Positions 8,751 to 18,624 are shown, counted from the stretch's first letter. The stretch: 64,000 nt of DNA from Marilutibacter penaei (GCF_014145395.1 NZ_JACHTE010000001.1:248001-312000), one strand, 5' to 3'. Numbers and translations are program-made. Notes: generated by a model from the letters alone, not told the origin.

Positions 8751-9464
8751 TCAGGCCGATCCGCCCTCGCCGAACAGGATCCCCAGGTCGGCGGCGTCGA
8801 GAGAGCGCCACTCGCCCGCCGCCAGGCCATCCAGCCCCAGCCCGCCGATCCGGCTGCGATGCAGGGCTTCGACGTGGTTGCCGGTGGCGGCGAACATCCG
8901 CCGGACCTGGTGGTAACGGCCTTCGGTCAGCGTGAGTCGCGCATGGCGCGGATCCAGCACTTCCAGCACGGCGGGCGCGAGCGGGGTCTTCTCGGACTCC
9001 AGCATCAACGTGCCGCTGGCGAACAGGGCCGCTTCGTCGCCGCGCAGGTCCTGCGTGAGGCTGGCCTCGTAGACCTTCGACAGGTTGGACTTCGGCGCGA
9101 TGATCCGGTGCAGCAGCGCGCCGTCATCGGTCATCAGCAGCAGGCCAGTCGTGTCGCGGTCGAGGCGCCCCACCGGCGACATCAGTGGCGACCGGTGGCG
9201 AAAGCGCGGCGGCAGCAGGTCGTAGATGATGCGGCCGGGGTCGCGGGTGGAGCAGGTGTAGCCGACCGGCTTGTGCAGGGCGATCACCAGGCCCGCCGGG
9301 GGGTCCAGTGGCTCGCCATCGATGCGGATGCCGGCGTGCTCCACCTTGTCGTCGGCGTACAGCACGTCGCCTGCCGGATCGGTGACGCGGCCCTCGCGGA
9401 ACATCAGCGCCACCTGCTTGCGGCTGCCGTAACCGAGGTTGGCGATCAGGCGTACGAGCTTCAT
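8751..9464 (-). CDS. RsuA/RluB/E/F-family rRNA pseudouridine synthase
   Basis: Converts a uridine in rRNA to pseudouridine; the RsuA branch acts on 16S rRNA U516. 237 aa: an N-terminal S4-like RNA-binding domain (VRLIANLGYGSRKQVALMFREGRV), then the catalytic domain with GRLDRDTTGLLLMTDDG, where the Asp of RLD is the nucleophile, and EGRYHQVRRMFAATGNHV near the end. The ATG at 9464 overlaps the stop of the upstream methyltransferase as ATGA, so the two rRNA-modifying enzymes look translationally coupled. Which uridine is modified cannot be told from sequence alone. Confidence 0.92.
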   Translation of the reverse strand: MKLVRLIANLGYGSRKQVALMFREGRVTDPAGDVLYADDKVEHAGIRIDGEPLDPPAGLVIALHKPVGYTCSTRDPGRIIYDLLPPRFRHRSPLMSPVGRLDRDTTGLLLMTDDGALLHRIIAPKSNLSKVYEASLTQDLRGDEAALFASGTLMLESEKTPLAPAVLEVLDPRHARLTLTEGRYHQVRRMFAATGNHVEALHRSRIGGLGLDGLAAGEWRSLDAADLGILFGEGGSA

Positions 9465-10519
9465 CGAGGCCGTCCGGTGGCCCGCGTGGCTTCGACGATC
9501 TTGAAGCCGTCGCGCTGCGCATGGACCTGCACGCCGGCGAAGGCACCGGCCAGGGCGTCCTCGTAGGGCAGGTGGCGGTTGGCGACCATCCACAGGCGCC
9601 CGCCGGGGCGCAAGGCACTCGCGGCGACTTCGATGAAACGGCGGCCGATGTCGGGGCGGTCGCCTCGGCCCTGCGCGTGGAAGGGCGGGTTCATGACGAT
9701 CGCGTCGAAGCGTGCATCGATGCCGGCAGTCACGTCGTGCCAGTGGAAGGCCACCGGCACGCGGGCGTCGGCGAGGTTGCGCCGGGCGAGTTCGAGCGCA
9801 CGTGATTCGGCTTCATAGAGATCGAGCGCGGTGACACCCGGGCAGCGTTCGAGCACGGCCTGCGCGAGCACCCCGACGCCCGCGCCGAGGTCGGCGACGC
9901 GGCCCGCGAGGCTCGTGGGCAGGTGTTCGATCAGCAGGGCCGAAGCGGCGTCGATCCGGTCCCACGCGAACACGCCGGGGCGGCTGAGGCGGCGGCCACC
10001 ATCGACCGGGCGCACGGCATCGAGGCCGCGCCATTGCGCCAGCAGCGCCGGGTCCGGCGGGGCGTCGAGCGGCGCGGTCCAGAAGGCGCGGCACTTGTGC
10101 TTGCTCAGCGCGCGCCCCGGTCCGGCGAGGCGGCGCAGGTCATCCTCCGCCGATTTCGCGCCTTCGTTGTTCGGGACGCAGGCCAGCACGCGTCCGCCCG
10201 GCGCGCAGGACGCGACCGCGCGCGCCAGCAACGCACGCGATTCGTCGCGCTGGCGCGGCGGCAGCAGCATCACCAGCGGCCACCGCGCCGGCTCGTCCTC
10301 CGGCGGCTGCCGCACGACCAGGCCGGAGCGCTCCAGCCGCTCGGCCTCGGGCCGGAAGCCCTGCTCGCAAATCAGTCCCGGGCGCGGGCGCGCATGCAGG
10401 GCATAGCCGTCCCGGGCGCGGAGGAACAGCACGCCGCCGTCGGCGGGCCAGTCAAGCAGGCCCTGTTCGAAGGGCAGCAGAAGGGTCGTGAGGGCGTCGT
10501 CGGACGCGTCGCTGCGCAT
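9461..10519 (-). CDS. RsmC/RlmG-like rRNA guanine-N2 methyltransferase
   Basis: 352 aa. A divergent N-terminal half without clear motifs (about 1-165) is followed by a SAM-binding Rossmann domain: VADLGAGVGVLAQAVL (motif I), then DAIVMNPPFHAQG, where NPPF is the catalytic motif of N-methyltransferases acting on base amino groups. Two-domain architecture with a degenerate first half is typical of RsmC (16S m2G1207) and RlmG (23S m2G1835). I cannot choose between them. It overlaps the pseudouridine synthase gene (ATGA). Confidence 0.88.
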   Translation of the reverse strand: MRSDASDDALTTLLLPFEQGLLDWPADGGVLFLRARDGYALHARPRPGLICEQGFRPEAERLERSGLVVRQPPEDEPARWPLVMLLPPRQRDESRALLARAVASCAPGGRVLACVPNNEGAKSAEDDLRRLAGPGRALSKHKCRAFWTAPLDAPPDPALLAQWRGLDAVRPVDGGRRLSRPGVFAWDRIDAASALLIEHLPTSLAGRVADLGAGVGVLAQAVLERCPGVTALDLYEAESRALELARRNLADARVPVAFHWHDVTAGIDARFDAIVMNPPFHAQGRGDRPDIGRRFIEVAASALRPGGRLWMVANRHLPYEDALAGAFAGVQVHAQRDGFKIVEATRATGRPR

Positions 10520-10584
10520 CAGGGGAGGATCCGGGGGGAGAACGCCGCCATTCTAGACGGCGCCCTGCCCCACCCGTGCCGTAC

Positions 10585-13092
10585 TCAGTTGTCGAGTTCG
10601 CGCAGGGTCACCGAGGGCGGGGCGTCCAGGACCCGACGGGTGGCGAACAGCCCGGCCAAAACCGCGGCTGCCAGGCCAATCGCCGCACCCGTCGCGGCCA
10701 TGCTCCAGTCCGGCTGCCAGGGCAGGTCGAACACCTGCACCGCGACCACCCCCGCTAACACCGACGCGGCCAGCGCCGCCACCGTGCCGGACAGCAGGCC
10801 GATCGCCGCGAACTCCGACGCCTGCGCCAGGCGGAGCTGGCGCCGACTGCCGCCCAGCGCGCGCATCACCGCGCCCTCCTGCAGGCGCTCATCCTGGCTG
10901 GCACTGACCGCCGCCATGAGGACCAGGATGCCGGCTGCCAACGCGAACCAGAACACCACCTGCACCACCGTCGACACCTGGTCGGCCGTGCCGCGCACCT
11001 GGTCGAGCACCGCATCGACATCGACCACCGACAGGTTGGGATACGCCTGCACCAGTTCGGCGGTGAAACGCGCATCGCCGGGAGCCACGTTCACGGCGGT
11101 GATGTGGCTGGCGGGGTAACCGTCGAGCGCCCCGGGTGAGGCGACGACGAAGAAGTTGGGCCGGAAGCTCTCCCAGTCGACACTGCGCAGGCTGGTAATG
11201 CGGGCTTCGAACGGCTGCCCGGCGATGTCGAAACCGATCCGGTCGCCGATCGACCAGCCCAGATCGCGGGCGAAATCCTCCTCCACCGAGACTTCAGGAT
11301 CGGCCACCGGCCCGCTCCAGAACGTCCCGCCGGTGACCTTGTTGTCGTCGCGAAGCGTGTCGGCCACCGACAGGTTGAAGGTCCGCTCGGCCATCCGTTC
11401 GGCGCGGCCGCCCTGTTCCGCGTAGTCCTTGCCGGTCACGGCCTCGCCGTTGTGCGAGACCAGACGGGCCTGCACCATCGGGAACAGCGTCGGCGCATCG
11501 ACACCGCGGGATTCGATGAACGCGCGTACGCCGTCGAGCTGGTCCTGCTGCACGTTGATGATGAAGCGGTTGGGCGCTTCGGCCTCCAGCGCCAGGCGCC
11601 AGCGGTCGAGCAGGTCGGTGCGGACGAAGGTCAGCAACAGCAGGGCCATCAGGCCGAGCCCGAGCGCGCTCACCTGGGCGATGCTGGTTCCGGCATGTCG
11701 GCTCACGTTGGCCAGGCCGTAGCGCAGGCTGCCACGCAGGCGTCCCCGCAGGCGACGCACGAGCACGATCAGCCCCCACGCCAGCACGGCCAGCACGGCG
11801 AACGTTCCCAGCAGGCCGCCGAGCATCGCCGAAGCCAGGGTGGCCGAGCCCGCCTGCCACCACAGCAGGGCGGCCAGTCCACCGAGTGCCGAGGCCGCGA
11901 CCAGCCAGGCCGCAGGCGCGACGCGATCCAGGTCGCGGCGCAACACGCGCAATGCAGACACCCGCCGCAGGGCCAGCACCGGCGGCGCACCGAAGGCCAG
12001 CAGCACCACCAGCCCGACCCCATAGCCGCGCAGCGCCGGCCACACCGTCGCGGGCGGGATGTCGATCTCCAGCCGCTGTGCCAGCCAGGCGCCGATGCCC
12101 CACTGAAGCAGGAACGCCACCGCCACCCCCAGCGTGCAGGCTGCAAGCCCCAGCATCAGCAGCTCGCCGACGTGGACCGCCACCAGGGTGCGTTGCTGCG
12201 CGCCGAGGCAACGCATCACCGCGCTGCCGGACAGGTGGCGCTCGCTATGCCGGCGCGCGGCCATCGCGACCGCCACCGCGGCGAGCACCACCGACACCAG
12301 CGCAGCCAGGCCGAGGAAGCGCCCCGCGCGGTCGAGCGACGAGCGCACCTCAGGCCGCGCATCCTGGATGGTCTGCAGGCGCTGGCCGCGGCCCAGTGCC
12401 GGCTTGACCGTGTCGATGAAGCGCTCGACCGCCGCCGCGTCGCCGGCCACCGCCAGGCGGTAGCCGATGCGACTGCCCTCCTGCACCAGGCCGGTCGCGT
12501 CGAGGTCGGCCATGTTGAGGTAGACCTTGGGGGAGATGTTGAAGTAGTCGATCGAGGCATCCGGCTCCTGGATCACCAGCCCCGCCAGCCGCAGCCGGAG
12601 GTCTCCGATGCCCAGCTCGACGCCCGGCTGGACGCCCAGGCGATCCGCGCCGGCGCGACTCAGCCACGCCGTGCCCGCCGCCGGGCCCTCGGTGACCGTG
12701 CGATCGACACCGTCCGCGCCGCGCAGGGTGAAGCTGCCGCGCAGCGGATAGCCGTCGCCCAGCACGTGCAATTCGCTGAGTTGCAGGCGCATGGCGTCGC
12801 CCTCGCCGACGGTGACCATGCTGTCGAACTCCAGCATCTCGGTCCGCCGCAATCCATCCGCTCCCGCCGCCTCGCGCACCACGCCCCCGATCGGCGCATC
12901 GGCGCGCACCAGCGCGTCGCCGCCGAGCAGGCGGTTGGCCTCGATCGACAAGGCGCGCTCGGCGCGGTCGGTGACGAAGCCGACCGAAGTGACCGCCAGC
13001 ACCGCCAGTACCAGCGCGGCGAACAGGATGCGGACGTCGCCGGCGCGCAGGTCGCGCCGCAGCTGGCGCCAGGCCAGGCCCGCCACCCTCAT
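10585..13092 (-). CDS. FtsX-like ABC transporter permease, YbbP type
   Basis: 835-aa inner-membrane permease, about ten predicted helices. One helix near the N terminus (ILFAALVLAVLAVTSVGFV), a large periplasmic domain (about 45-260), an FtsX-type group of helices (about 265-480), a second periplasmic domain, and a terminal FtsX group after residue 710. Such permeases with their ATPase act mechanically on envelope substrates rather than as ordinary importers. In E. coli ybbA-ybbP lies beside tesA, as here. ATGA overlap with the ATPase gene upstream shows they form one unit. The substrate is unknown. Confidence 0.92.
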   Translation of the reverse strand: MRVAGLAWRQLRRDLRAGDVRILFAALVLAVLAVTSVGFVTDRAERALSIEANRLLGGDALVRADAPIGGVVREAAGADGLRRTEMLEFDSMVTVGEGDAMRLQLSELHVLGDGYPLRGSFTLRGADGVDRTVTEGPAAGTAWLSRAGADRLGVQPGVELGIGDLRLRLAGLVIQEPDASIDYFNISPKVYLNMADLDATGLVQEGSRIGYRLAVAGDAAAVERFIDTVKPALGRGQRLQTIQDARPEVRSSLDRAGRFLGLAALVSVVLAAVAVAMAARRHSERHLSGSAVMRCLGAQQRTLVAVHVGELLMLGLAACTLGVAVAFLLQWGIGAWLAQRLEIDIPPATVWPALRGYGVGLVVLLAFGAPPVLALRRVSALRVLRRDLDRVAPAAWLVAASALGGLAALLWWQAGSATLASAMLGGLLGTFAVLAVLAWGLIVLVRRLRGRLRGSLRYGLANVSRHAGTSIAQVSALGLGLMALLLLTFVRTDLLDRWRLALEAEAPNRFIINVQQDQLDGVRAFIESRGVDAPTLFPMVQARLVSHNGEAVTGKDYAEQGGRAERMAERTFNLSVADTLRDDNKVTGGTFWSGPVADPEVSVEEDFARDLGWSIGDRIGFDIAGQPFEARITSLRSVDWESFRPNFFVVASPGALDGYPASHITAVNVAPGDARFTAELVQAYPNLSVVDVDAVLDQVRGTADQVSTVVQVVFWFALAAGILVLMAAVSASQDERLQEGAVMRALGGSRRQLRLAQASEFAAIGLLSGTVAALAASVLAGVVAVQVFDLPWQPDWSMAATGAAIGLAAAVLAGLFATRRVLDAPPSVTLRELDN

Positions 13093-13805
13093 GCGGCGAG
13101 GCGCCGGTCGTCGGCCACCAGGCGCCCGCTGTCCATGCGCAGCCGCCGGCCGCAGCGATCGGCGAGATGGTCGTCGTGGGTCACCAGCACCAGGGTGGTG
13201 CCGGCGCCGGCGTTGAGCTCGAACAGCAGGTCGATCACCGCCTGGCCGGTGTGGGTATCGAGATTGCCGGTCGGCTCGTCCGCGAACAGCAGCGACGGCC
13301 GGGTTACGAAGGCGCGCGCCAACGCGACGCGCTGCTGCTCGCCCCCCGACAGTTGCCGCGGATAGTGGCCGAGCCGCTGGCCCAGGCCGACCCGCTCGAG
13401 GATCGCGCGCGCCGGGCCTTCGACGTCGCGGTCGCCGCGCAGTTCCAGCGGCAGCATCACGTTTTCCAGCGCCGTCAGCGATGGCAGCAGCTGGAAGCTC
13501 TGGAACACGAAGCCCACCTTCTCGCCGCGGACCCGCGCGCGCCCGTCCTCGTCCAGTGCCGACAGCTCGGTGCCATCGAGGCGCACGACGCCGCGACTCG
13601 GTACGTCGAGGCCCGCCATCAGCGAGAGCAGCGTGCTCTTTCCGGACCCCGAGGCACCGACGATGGCCACCGTCTCCCCCGGCGCGACGATGAAGCCGAC
13701 GTCCTCGAGGATGGTCAGCTCGCCATCGGGCAGGGTGACGTGCTTGCCCAGCGCATCGACGGCGAGGACGGGGGTTTCAGCTTGCGGTGCGGTGGCGTCG
13801 GCCAT
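13089..13805 (-). CDS. ABC transporter ATPase, YbbA/LolD type
   Basis: 238-aa nucleotide-binding subunit. Walker A GASGSGKST, Q-loop VFQSFQLLPSLT, signature LSGGEQQRVALARAF, Walker B LLFADEPTGNLD, H-loop VLVTHD. The FQSFQLLPSLTALENV region is typical of the LolD/MacB/YbbA group. The start is set at 13805 (MADATAPQ) because GGGAA precedes it; two in-frame upstream starts would run towards or into tesA. Only 40 bp separate this start codon from that of the divergent tesA, so the promoters must overlap each other or lie within coding sequence. Confidence 0.92.
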   Translation of the reverse strand: MADATAPQAETPVLAVDALGKHVTLPDGELTILEDVGFIVAPGETVAIVGASGSGKSTLLSLMAGLDVPSRGVVRLDGTELSALDEDGRARVRGEKVGFVFQSFQLLPSLTALENVMLPLELRGDRDVEGPARAILERVGLGQRLGHYPRQLSGGEQQRVALARAFVTRPSLLFADEPTGNLDTHTGQAVIDLLFELNAGAGTTLVLVTHDDHLADRCGRRLRMDSGRLVADDRRLAA

Positions 13806-13845
13806 GATGATTCCCATGATCAGCAGAGACTGGATGGAGGCGCCG

Positions 13846-14532
13846 ATGCATCGCGACGACAACCCGGACGTATCGACACGATATGCGGCAATCGGCCATC
13901 GGGTTCAATGGGCCATCGGTTGGGCACGCGGCGCCCTGCTGCTCGCGTGCCTGTGCCTGCCCGTGCTGGCGCAGGCTGCCAACCGCCCGACGGTGCTGGT
14001 GATGGGCGATTCGCTCTCGGCTGCGTACGGCCTGGCGGAATCGCAGGGCTGGGTGGCGCTGACCGCGGCGCGCATCGCGCGGACGCATCCCGGCTGGTCG
14101 GTGGTGAATGCCAGCATCAGCGGCGAGACCACGGCCGGCGGGGCGTCGCGCATCGAGGCTGCGCTGGCACGCCACGCGCCGTCGGTCCTGGTAATCGAAC
14201 TGGGCGCCAACGACGGATTGCGCGGCCTGCCCCTGGCGCAAAGCCGCGCGAACCTGGAACGCATGATCGTCGCCGCACAGGCGGCAGGCGCCAAGGTCCT
14301 GCTGGTGGGGATGCGCATGCCCCCGAACCTCGGCCGCACCTACACCGAGGGCTTCGCCGGCAACTACGCCGCGCTGGCGGACGAACACGGGCTGGCCTTC
14401 GTCCCCTTCCTGCTTGAGCCGATCGCCACCGACCGCGACGCCTTCCAAGCCGACAACCTGCACCCGGTCGCCGCGGCACAGCCGGCCCTTCGAGACCACG
14501 TCTGGCCGGTGCTGGCACCGCTGCTCGACTGA
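13846..14532 (+). CDS. tesA: Arylesterase / lysophospholipase-type GDSL hydrolase, TesA
   Basis: SGNH-fold serine esterase, 228 aa, exported. An N-terminal hydrophobic segment (GALLLACLCLPVLAQA) is a signal peptide after a polar 30-residue leader. Block I MGDSLSAAYGL carries the catalytic Ser, SISGETTAGGASR has the block II Gly, IELGANDGLRG the block III Asn, and DNLHPVA the Asp and His. TesA-type enzymes hydrolyse acyl-CoA, lysophospholipid and aryl esters in the periplasm. GGAGG lies 5 bp before the chosen ATG. It is divergent from the ybbA-like gene, the same neighbourhood as in E. coli. Confidence 0.94.
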   Translation: MHRDDNPDVSTRYAAIGHRVQWAIGWARGALLLACLCLPVLAQAANRPTVLVMGDSLSAAYGLAESQGWVALTAARIARTHPGWSVVNASISGETTAGGASRIEAALARHAPSVLVIELGANDGLRGLPLAQSRANLERMIVAAQAAGAKVLLVGMRMPPNLGRTYTEGFAGNYAALADEHGLAFVPFLLEPIATDRDAFQADNLHPVAAAQPALRDHVWPVLAPLLD

Positions 14533-14643
14533 AGCGCCCGGGCACCTGGTGCCTGAACGGGCAACGGCACCGCCACGCCTTCACCGCGACCTTGCACGTG
14601 CGGCGCTAGTCTCCCTTCCGGAGCACCCCCCGTGGAGTTCGCC

Positions 14644-14934
14644 ATGAGCAAGCTCGCAGAGCGCATCCATACCGACCGCGCGGAGATCGTCCGCCTGGAG
14701 GCGCTGATCGCCCGACTGCCCAACGATGCCCATGTCGAGCTGACGCTGGACGACGGCGGCATGGTGCGCGGCACGGTCGCGGCGCGGCCGACGATGCAGG
14801 TGTTCGAGGACGGCCACGGCAACGAAGGCATGAATGCCATCGTGCGGATCGAGGACCCGGCGCTCGAAGCGCCGGAAACCGCCGGGACCTACGATGTCTG
14901 GGTGGACCGGATCGTCCGCATCGCGCGGGTCTGA
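14644..14934 (+). CDS. DUF3247 family protein (Sm-like fold)
   Basis: 96 aa, cytoplasmic. An N-terminal helix (SKLAERIHTDRAEIVRLEALIARL) is followed by a small beta barrel (HVELTLDDGGMVRGTVAARPTMQVFEDG and so on) that resembles an Sm-like domain, as reported for a Xanthomonas campestris homologue. The biological role is unknown. The ATG is preferred over GTG 14632 because GGAG lies 6 bp ahead of it. It stands between tesA and the convergent FrnE-like gene. Confidence 0.85.
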   Translation: MSKLAERIHTDRAEIVRLEALIARLPNDAHVELTLDDGGMVRGTVAARPTMQVFEDGHGNEGMNAIVRIEDPALEAPETAGTYDVWVDRIVRIARV

Positions 14935-14943
14935 GCCTGGCCT

Positions 14944-15606
14944 TCAGGCGGTGCGCCTGGCCTTCGCGATCTGCCGCAGCGCCTGCTCGAAGACCTCCAC
15001 CGGCTGGCCGCCCTGCACCAGGTGGCGATCCTCGAAGATCACCGACGGCACCGCCCGGATCCCGCGCGACGCGTAATGGGCCTGGCGCTCGCGGACGGCT
15101 TCGGCATGCGCGCCCGTGTCCAGCACCGCGCGCGCGGCCGCCACGTCGAGGCCGGCCGCCGCTACCGCACCGAGCAGCACCTCCGGCTTCGAGACGTCCA
15201 GGCCGTCGCCCTGGTAGGCCTGCAGCAGCGCGTGCTTCAGCGCCCGCTGCCCCCCCGGCGACTGCTCGCCGGCCCAGTGCAGCAGGCGGTGTGCGTCGAA
15301 GGTGTTGACGATGCGGCTGCGCGTACCGAAGCGGAACCCGACCGCCTCGCCCCGCTCACGCAGCACCTGCCGGTTCTGTTCCAGCTGCGCGGGCGACAGG
15401 CCGTACTTCGCGGCCAGGTGGCTGTCCGCGTCCTCGCCCTCGGGCGGCATCTGCGGATTCAGTTCGAAGGGCTGGAAATGCAGCTCGACCTCGGCCTCGT
15501 CGCCGACCCGCTCGATGGCGCGCTCCAGCGCGCCCAGACCGACCGCGCACCACGGACAGGCCACGTCGGAGACGAAATCGATGCGGATACGCGGGGTGTC
15601 GGTCAT
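14944..15606 (-). CDS. DsbA-family oxidoreductase, FrnE-like
   Basis: 220 aa, no signal peptide, so cytoplasmic. Thioredoxin-fold with active-site CPWC in DFVSDVACPWCAVGLGALE near residues 17-20, a helical insertion (about 60-150), and the cis-Pro region GIRAVPSVIFEDRH. This matches the FrnE/HCCA-isomerase-like branch of the DsbA superfamily, members of which act as protein disulfide isomerases in oxidative stress. The partner is unknown. It is convergent with the DUF3247 gene (9 bp apart). Confidence 0.92.
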   Translation of the reverse strand: MTDTPRIRIDFVSDVACPWCAVGLGALERAIERVGDEAEVELHFQPFELNPQMPPEGEDADSHLAAKYGLSPAQLEQNRQVLRERGEAVGFRFGTRSRIVNTFDAHRLLHWAGEQSPGGQRALKHALLQAYQGDGLDVSKPEVLLGAVAAAGLDVAAARAVLDTGAHAEAVRERQAHYASRGIRAVPSVIFEDRHLVQGGQPVEVFEQALRQIAKARRTA

Positions 15607-15651
15607 ATCAAGGTCCCGTGAAGGCAGCAGCGGCCATGGCGTGGCAACTTA

Positions 15652-18624
15652 ATGGACGACGTGGGGGCAGGAGGCGGCGCGATCAAGCGGGCCCCGACGG
15701 ACAACGGCATGTCGCAGGGGCTGGCGATGGGGCTGCTACGCAAACCGCTGGTATGGAGTCCGCTGCTCGTCCTGCTCGCGGTCGGCCTGTACGCGCTGGG
15801 CGGGTTCTGGCTCGCGCCCAAGGTGATCCGCTCGCAGGCGACGTCCTACGTCGACCAGGCACTCGGCAAGACGCTCGCGCTGGGCGAGATCAAGGTCAAC
15901 CCCTTCCTCCTGACGATCGAACTTCGCGACCTCGCGATCGGTGACGACCCGTCCGCCCCCATGGTCGCAGCCGGCCACGTGGCCGCGGACCTGCAGCTGG
16001 CGTCGCTGTGGCAACGCCGGTGGAACCTGCGCGACGTCCGGATCGAAGCGCCGTTCGTCCAGGCGATCGTCCGCGAGGACGGCTCGCTCAACCTGGCGGA
16101 ACTGCTGCCGCCCGGCGAGCATGAGCTCAAGGTACCGGCGGCCTGGTTGCAATCGCTGGTCGTATCGGGCGGGCGCATCGAAGTGGCAGACCACTCCCGT
16201 TCGCTGGAGCCGACCACCTCGCTGACGCCGATCGACTTCGTCCTGAAGGACTTCCATACCTCGCCCGAAGGCGGCGGCTTCCGCCTGTCGACTGCCAGCG
16301 AGGCGGGCGAGACCCTGCGCCTGGACGGCCGCCTGTCGCTGCGGCCCCTCCAGGCCGAGGGCGGCATCGAGGTCGAAGCGCTGCAGGCCACCAGCGTCTA
16401 TGCCTTCCTCAGCGATTACCTGCCGATGACCCTGACCGGCGGCCAGGCCCGGCTGGCCGGCCACTGGCGGTTCGGGGCGACGAGGGGCGAAGGCATCCGC
16501 CTCGAGGCGGACATCCCCGAACTGGGGGTCGACGCCCTGGGCATCCGGGCCCGCGACGTCGAGTCCGACTGGGTGACCGTACCGGCCGCCACCCTGTACG
16601 GCACCCGGCTGGCCTTTCCAGAGCGCACGATCACGGTCGCACGTGTCGAGGCACGCGGCCTGCAGGGCACGTTCTGGCGCGAGCCCGATGGCCACCTGAA
16701 TGTGGTGCGGCTGTTCGAGCACCCACCCACGCCAAGCTCGTCGAAGCGGGCGGCGATGATCGCCGACCCCGGACGCCACCACTGGTCCATCGACGTCGGC
16801 CGCATCGAAGTGAGCGAGGGGACGATCGACTTCGAGGACCGGATGGTCACGCCCCATGCGACATTCCGGCTGGCATCGACGTCGCTGGCCGCCACGCCGG
16901 TCTCGCTGGACCTGTCGCAGCCGATTTCGATCGACGTCACCGCGACCCTCAACGGGGCCGCGCCGCTGAGCGCCCGCGGCGACGTGGTCCTGCACGCGTT
17001 CCGTACCGACCTTGAGGTCGACGTCGGCACCATCCCGCTGGACGACGTGCGTGGGTACATCCCGCAGGTGCATACCGTCGGCATCGGGTCCGGCTCGGCC
17101 AGTGCCCGCGGCACCGTCGCCCTGCGCCCCGGCGGGAGTGGCGAACCACGCCTGCGCTTCAGCGGCGACGCGACGGTCCAGGGCCTTGAGCTGGTCGAAG
17201 CGGCCAACCGCCGGCCGTTCCTGTCGTGGCGGCAACTCGAGGTCGAAGGCGTCGACTTCACCTACGCGCCGGATTCGCTGTCGGTACGCAATGCGCGCGT
17301 GCAGGCGCCCTTCGCCCGCGTGGCCATCGCCCCGGATCGCAGCATCAACCTGGTCCGCCTGCTGGGCGGGGAGAACGCCGGCCAGCAGCTGCGCGCCGGC
17401 ATGGCGTCGATGATGCCGGTCCGCATCGACGCGCTGCGCCTGGACGGCGGCACGCTGGACTTCTCCGATCGCTCGATCGACCCCGAGTTCCACGCCGAGG
17501 TCGGGGCCCTGCGCGGCACCGTCACCGGCCTGGAGACACGACGCGGTCGCCGGGCACGGATCGACCTGCAGGGCCAGGTGGTCAACCGCTACTCGCCGGT
17601 ACGCATCCGGGGCGAGACCCGCATCGGGGCCTGGGACCGCCACACCGACGTGGCCATGGCCTTCAGCAACATCGAGCTGCCGATCTTCAACCCCTACTCC
17701 GGGCGCTGGGCGGGCTATTCGATCGCCAAGGGCAAGCTGAGTACCGAGCTGCACTACCGGATCGAGGACCGCCAGTTGCAGGCCGACCACCACGTGGTCG
17801 TCGACCAGCTCGAGTGGGGCGAGGCGACCGGCAGCAAGGACAAGGTCTCGCTGCCGGTCAGGCTGGGCACGTCCCTGCTGAAGGACGCCGATGGCGTGAT
17901 CGAGATCGACCTGCCCGTCGGCGGCAGCATCGACGATCCGGAGTTCCGCCTGGGCCCGCTGGTCTGGGACGCGATCGTCAACGTGATCACCAAGGTCGCG
18001 ACGGCGCCGTTCCGCTTCCTCGGCTCGCTGTTCGACGGCGCCGAGGAGGCCCGCCACATCGACTTCGCACCCGGCAGCGCGGCGCTGCCCGCCGGTTCGG
18101 GCGAGGCACTGGCGGCGCTGGCCCAGGGCCTGGGCGAGCGGCCCGGCCTGCACCTCGACATCCCGACCGGACCCGGCGATGCGCTGGATGCCCAGGCGAT
18201 GCAGCTCGCTGCGTTCCACGCGGCCATGGCGGCGGCCGGACAGGCGCCCGGCGAGGCCGCCGAACGCTACGCCGCGATGGACAGCAAGGAACGGCTGGAC
18301 GTCCTGGAAACCCTGTACCGCGAGCGGAACGGCGAGAAACCGTCCCCACCCGAGGTCGATCGCGCGGCACTGGACGGGCTCTCATGGTCGGAACGGCGGG
18401 AGGCGCGCCGGGTGGCCGATGTCGCCTGGCTCGAAGGCCAGCTGCTGCCCCGCTATGCCGTGGACGACGCGGCCCTCGCCGCGCTTGGGCGCGACCGGGC
18501 GATGGCGATCCAGGACGCCCTGCTCGCCCCGGGTACGCTGGAACCCTCGCGCCTGTTCTTCGCCGTCGACCAGCGCGGCGTGCCGCAAGACGGCCAGGTA
18601 CGACTGGAACTGCAGCTGCGCTGA
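15652..18624 (+). CDS. AsmA-like DUF748 protein
   Basis: 990 aa, anchored in the inner membrane by one N-terminal helix (PLVWSPLLVLLAVGLYALGGFWL) with the rest in the periplasm. Repeated units such as VNPFLLTIELRDLAI, LRDVRIEAPFVQAIVREDGSLNLAELL and GTLDFSDRSIDPEFHAEVGAL mark the DUF748/AsmA repeating beta-groove. Members are linked to phospholipid transport between membranes and to envelope integrity. The last ~250 residues (DFAPGSAALPAGSGEALAAL onward) recall an OmpA-like periplasmic end. ATG 15652 is used, although ATG 15709 (MSQGLAMG) would keep the membrane helix. A terminator follows at 18638. Confidence 0.9.
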   Translation: MDDVGAGGGAIKRAPTDNGMSQGLAMGLLRKPLVWSPLLVLLAVGLYALGGFWLAPKVIRSQATSYVDQALGKTLALGEIKVNPFLLTIELRDLAIGDDPSAPMVAAGHVAADLQLASLWQRRWNLRDVRIEAPFVQAIVREDGSLNLAELLPPGEHELKVPAAWLQSLVVSGGRIEVADHSRSLEPTTSLTPIDFVLKDFHTSPEGGGFRLSTASEAGETLRLDGRLSLRPLQAEGGIEVEALQATSVYAFLSDYLPMTLTGGQARLAGHWRFGATRGEGIRLEADIPELGVDALGIRARDVESDWVTVPAATLYGTRLAFPERTITVARVEARGLQGTFWREPDGHLNVVRLFEHPPTPSSSKRAAMIADPGRHHWSIDVGRIEVSEGTIDFEDRMVTPHATFRLASTSLAATPVSLDLSQPISIDVTATLNGAAPLSARGDVVLHAFRTDLEVDVGTIPLDDVRGYIPQVHTVGIGSGSASARGTVALRPGGSGEPRLRFSGDATVQGLELVEAANRRPFLSWRQLEVEGVDFTYAPDSLSVRNARVQAPFARVAIAPDRSINLVRLLGGENAGQQLRAGMASMMPVRIDALRLDGGTLDFSDRSIDPEFHAEVGALRGTVTGLETRRGRRARIDLQGQVVNRYSPVRIRGETRIGAWDRHTDVAMAFSNIELPIFNPYSGRWAGYSIAKGKLSTELHYRIEDRQLQADHHVVVDQLEWGEATGSKDKVSLPVRLGTSLLKDADGVIEIDLPVGGSIDDPEFRLGPLVWDAIVNVITKVATAPFRFLGSLFDGAEEARHIDFAPGSAALPAGSGEALAALAQGLGERPGLHLDIPTGPGDALDAQAMQLAAFHAAMAAAGQAPGEAAERYAAMDSKERLDVLETLYRERNGEKPSPPEVDRAALDGLSWSERREARRVADVAWLEGQLLPRYAVDDAALAALGRDRAMAIQDALLAPGTLEPSRLFFAVDQRGVPQDGQVRLELQLR

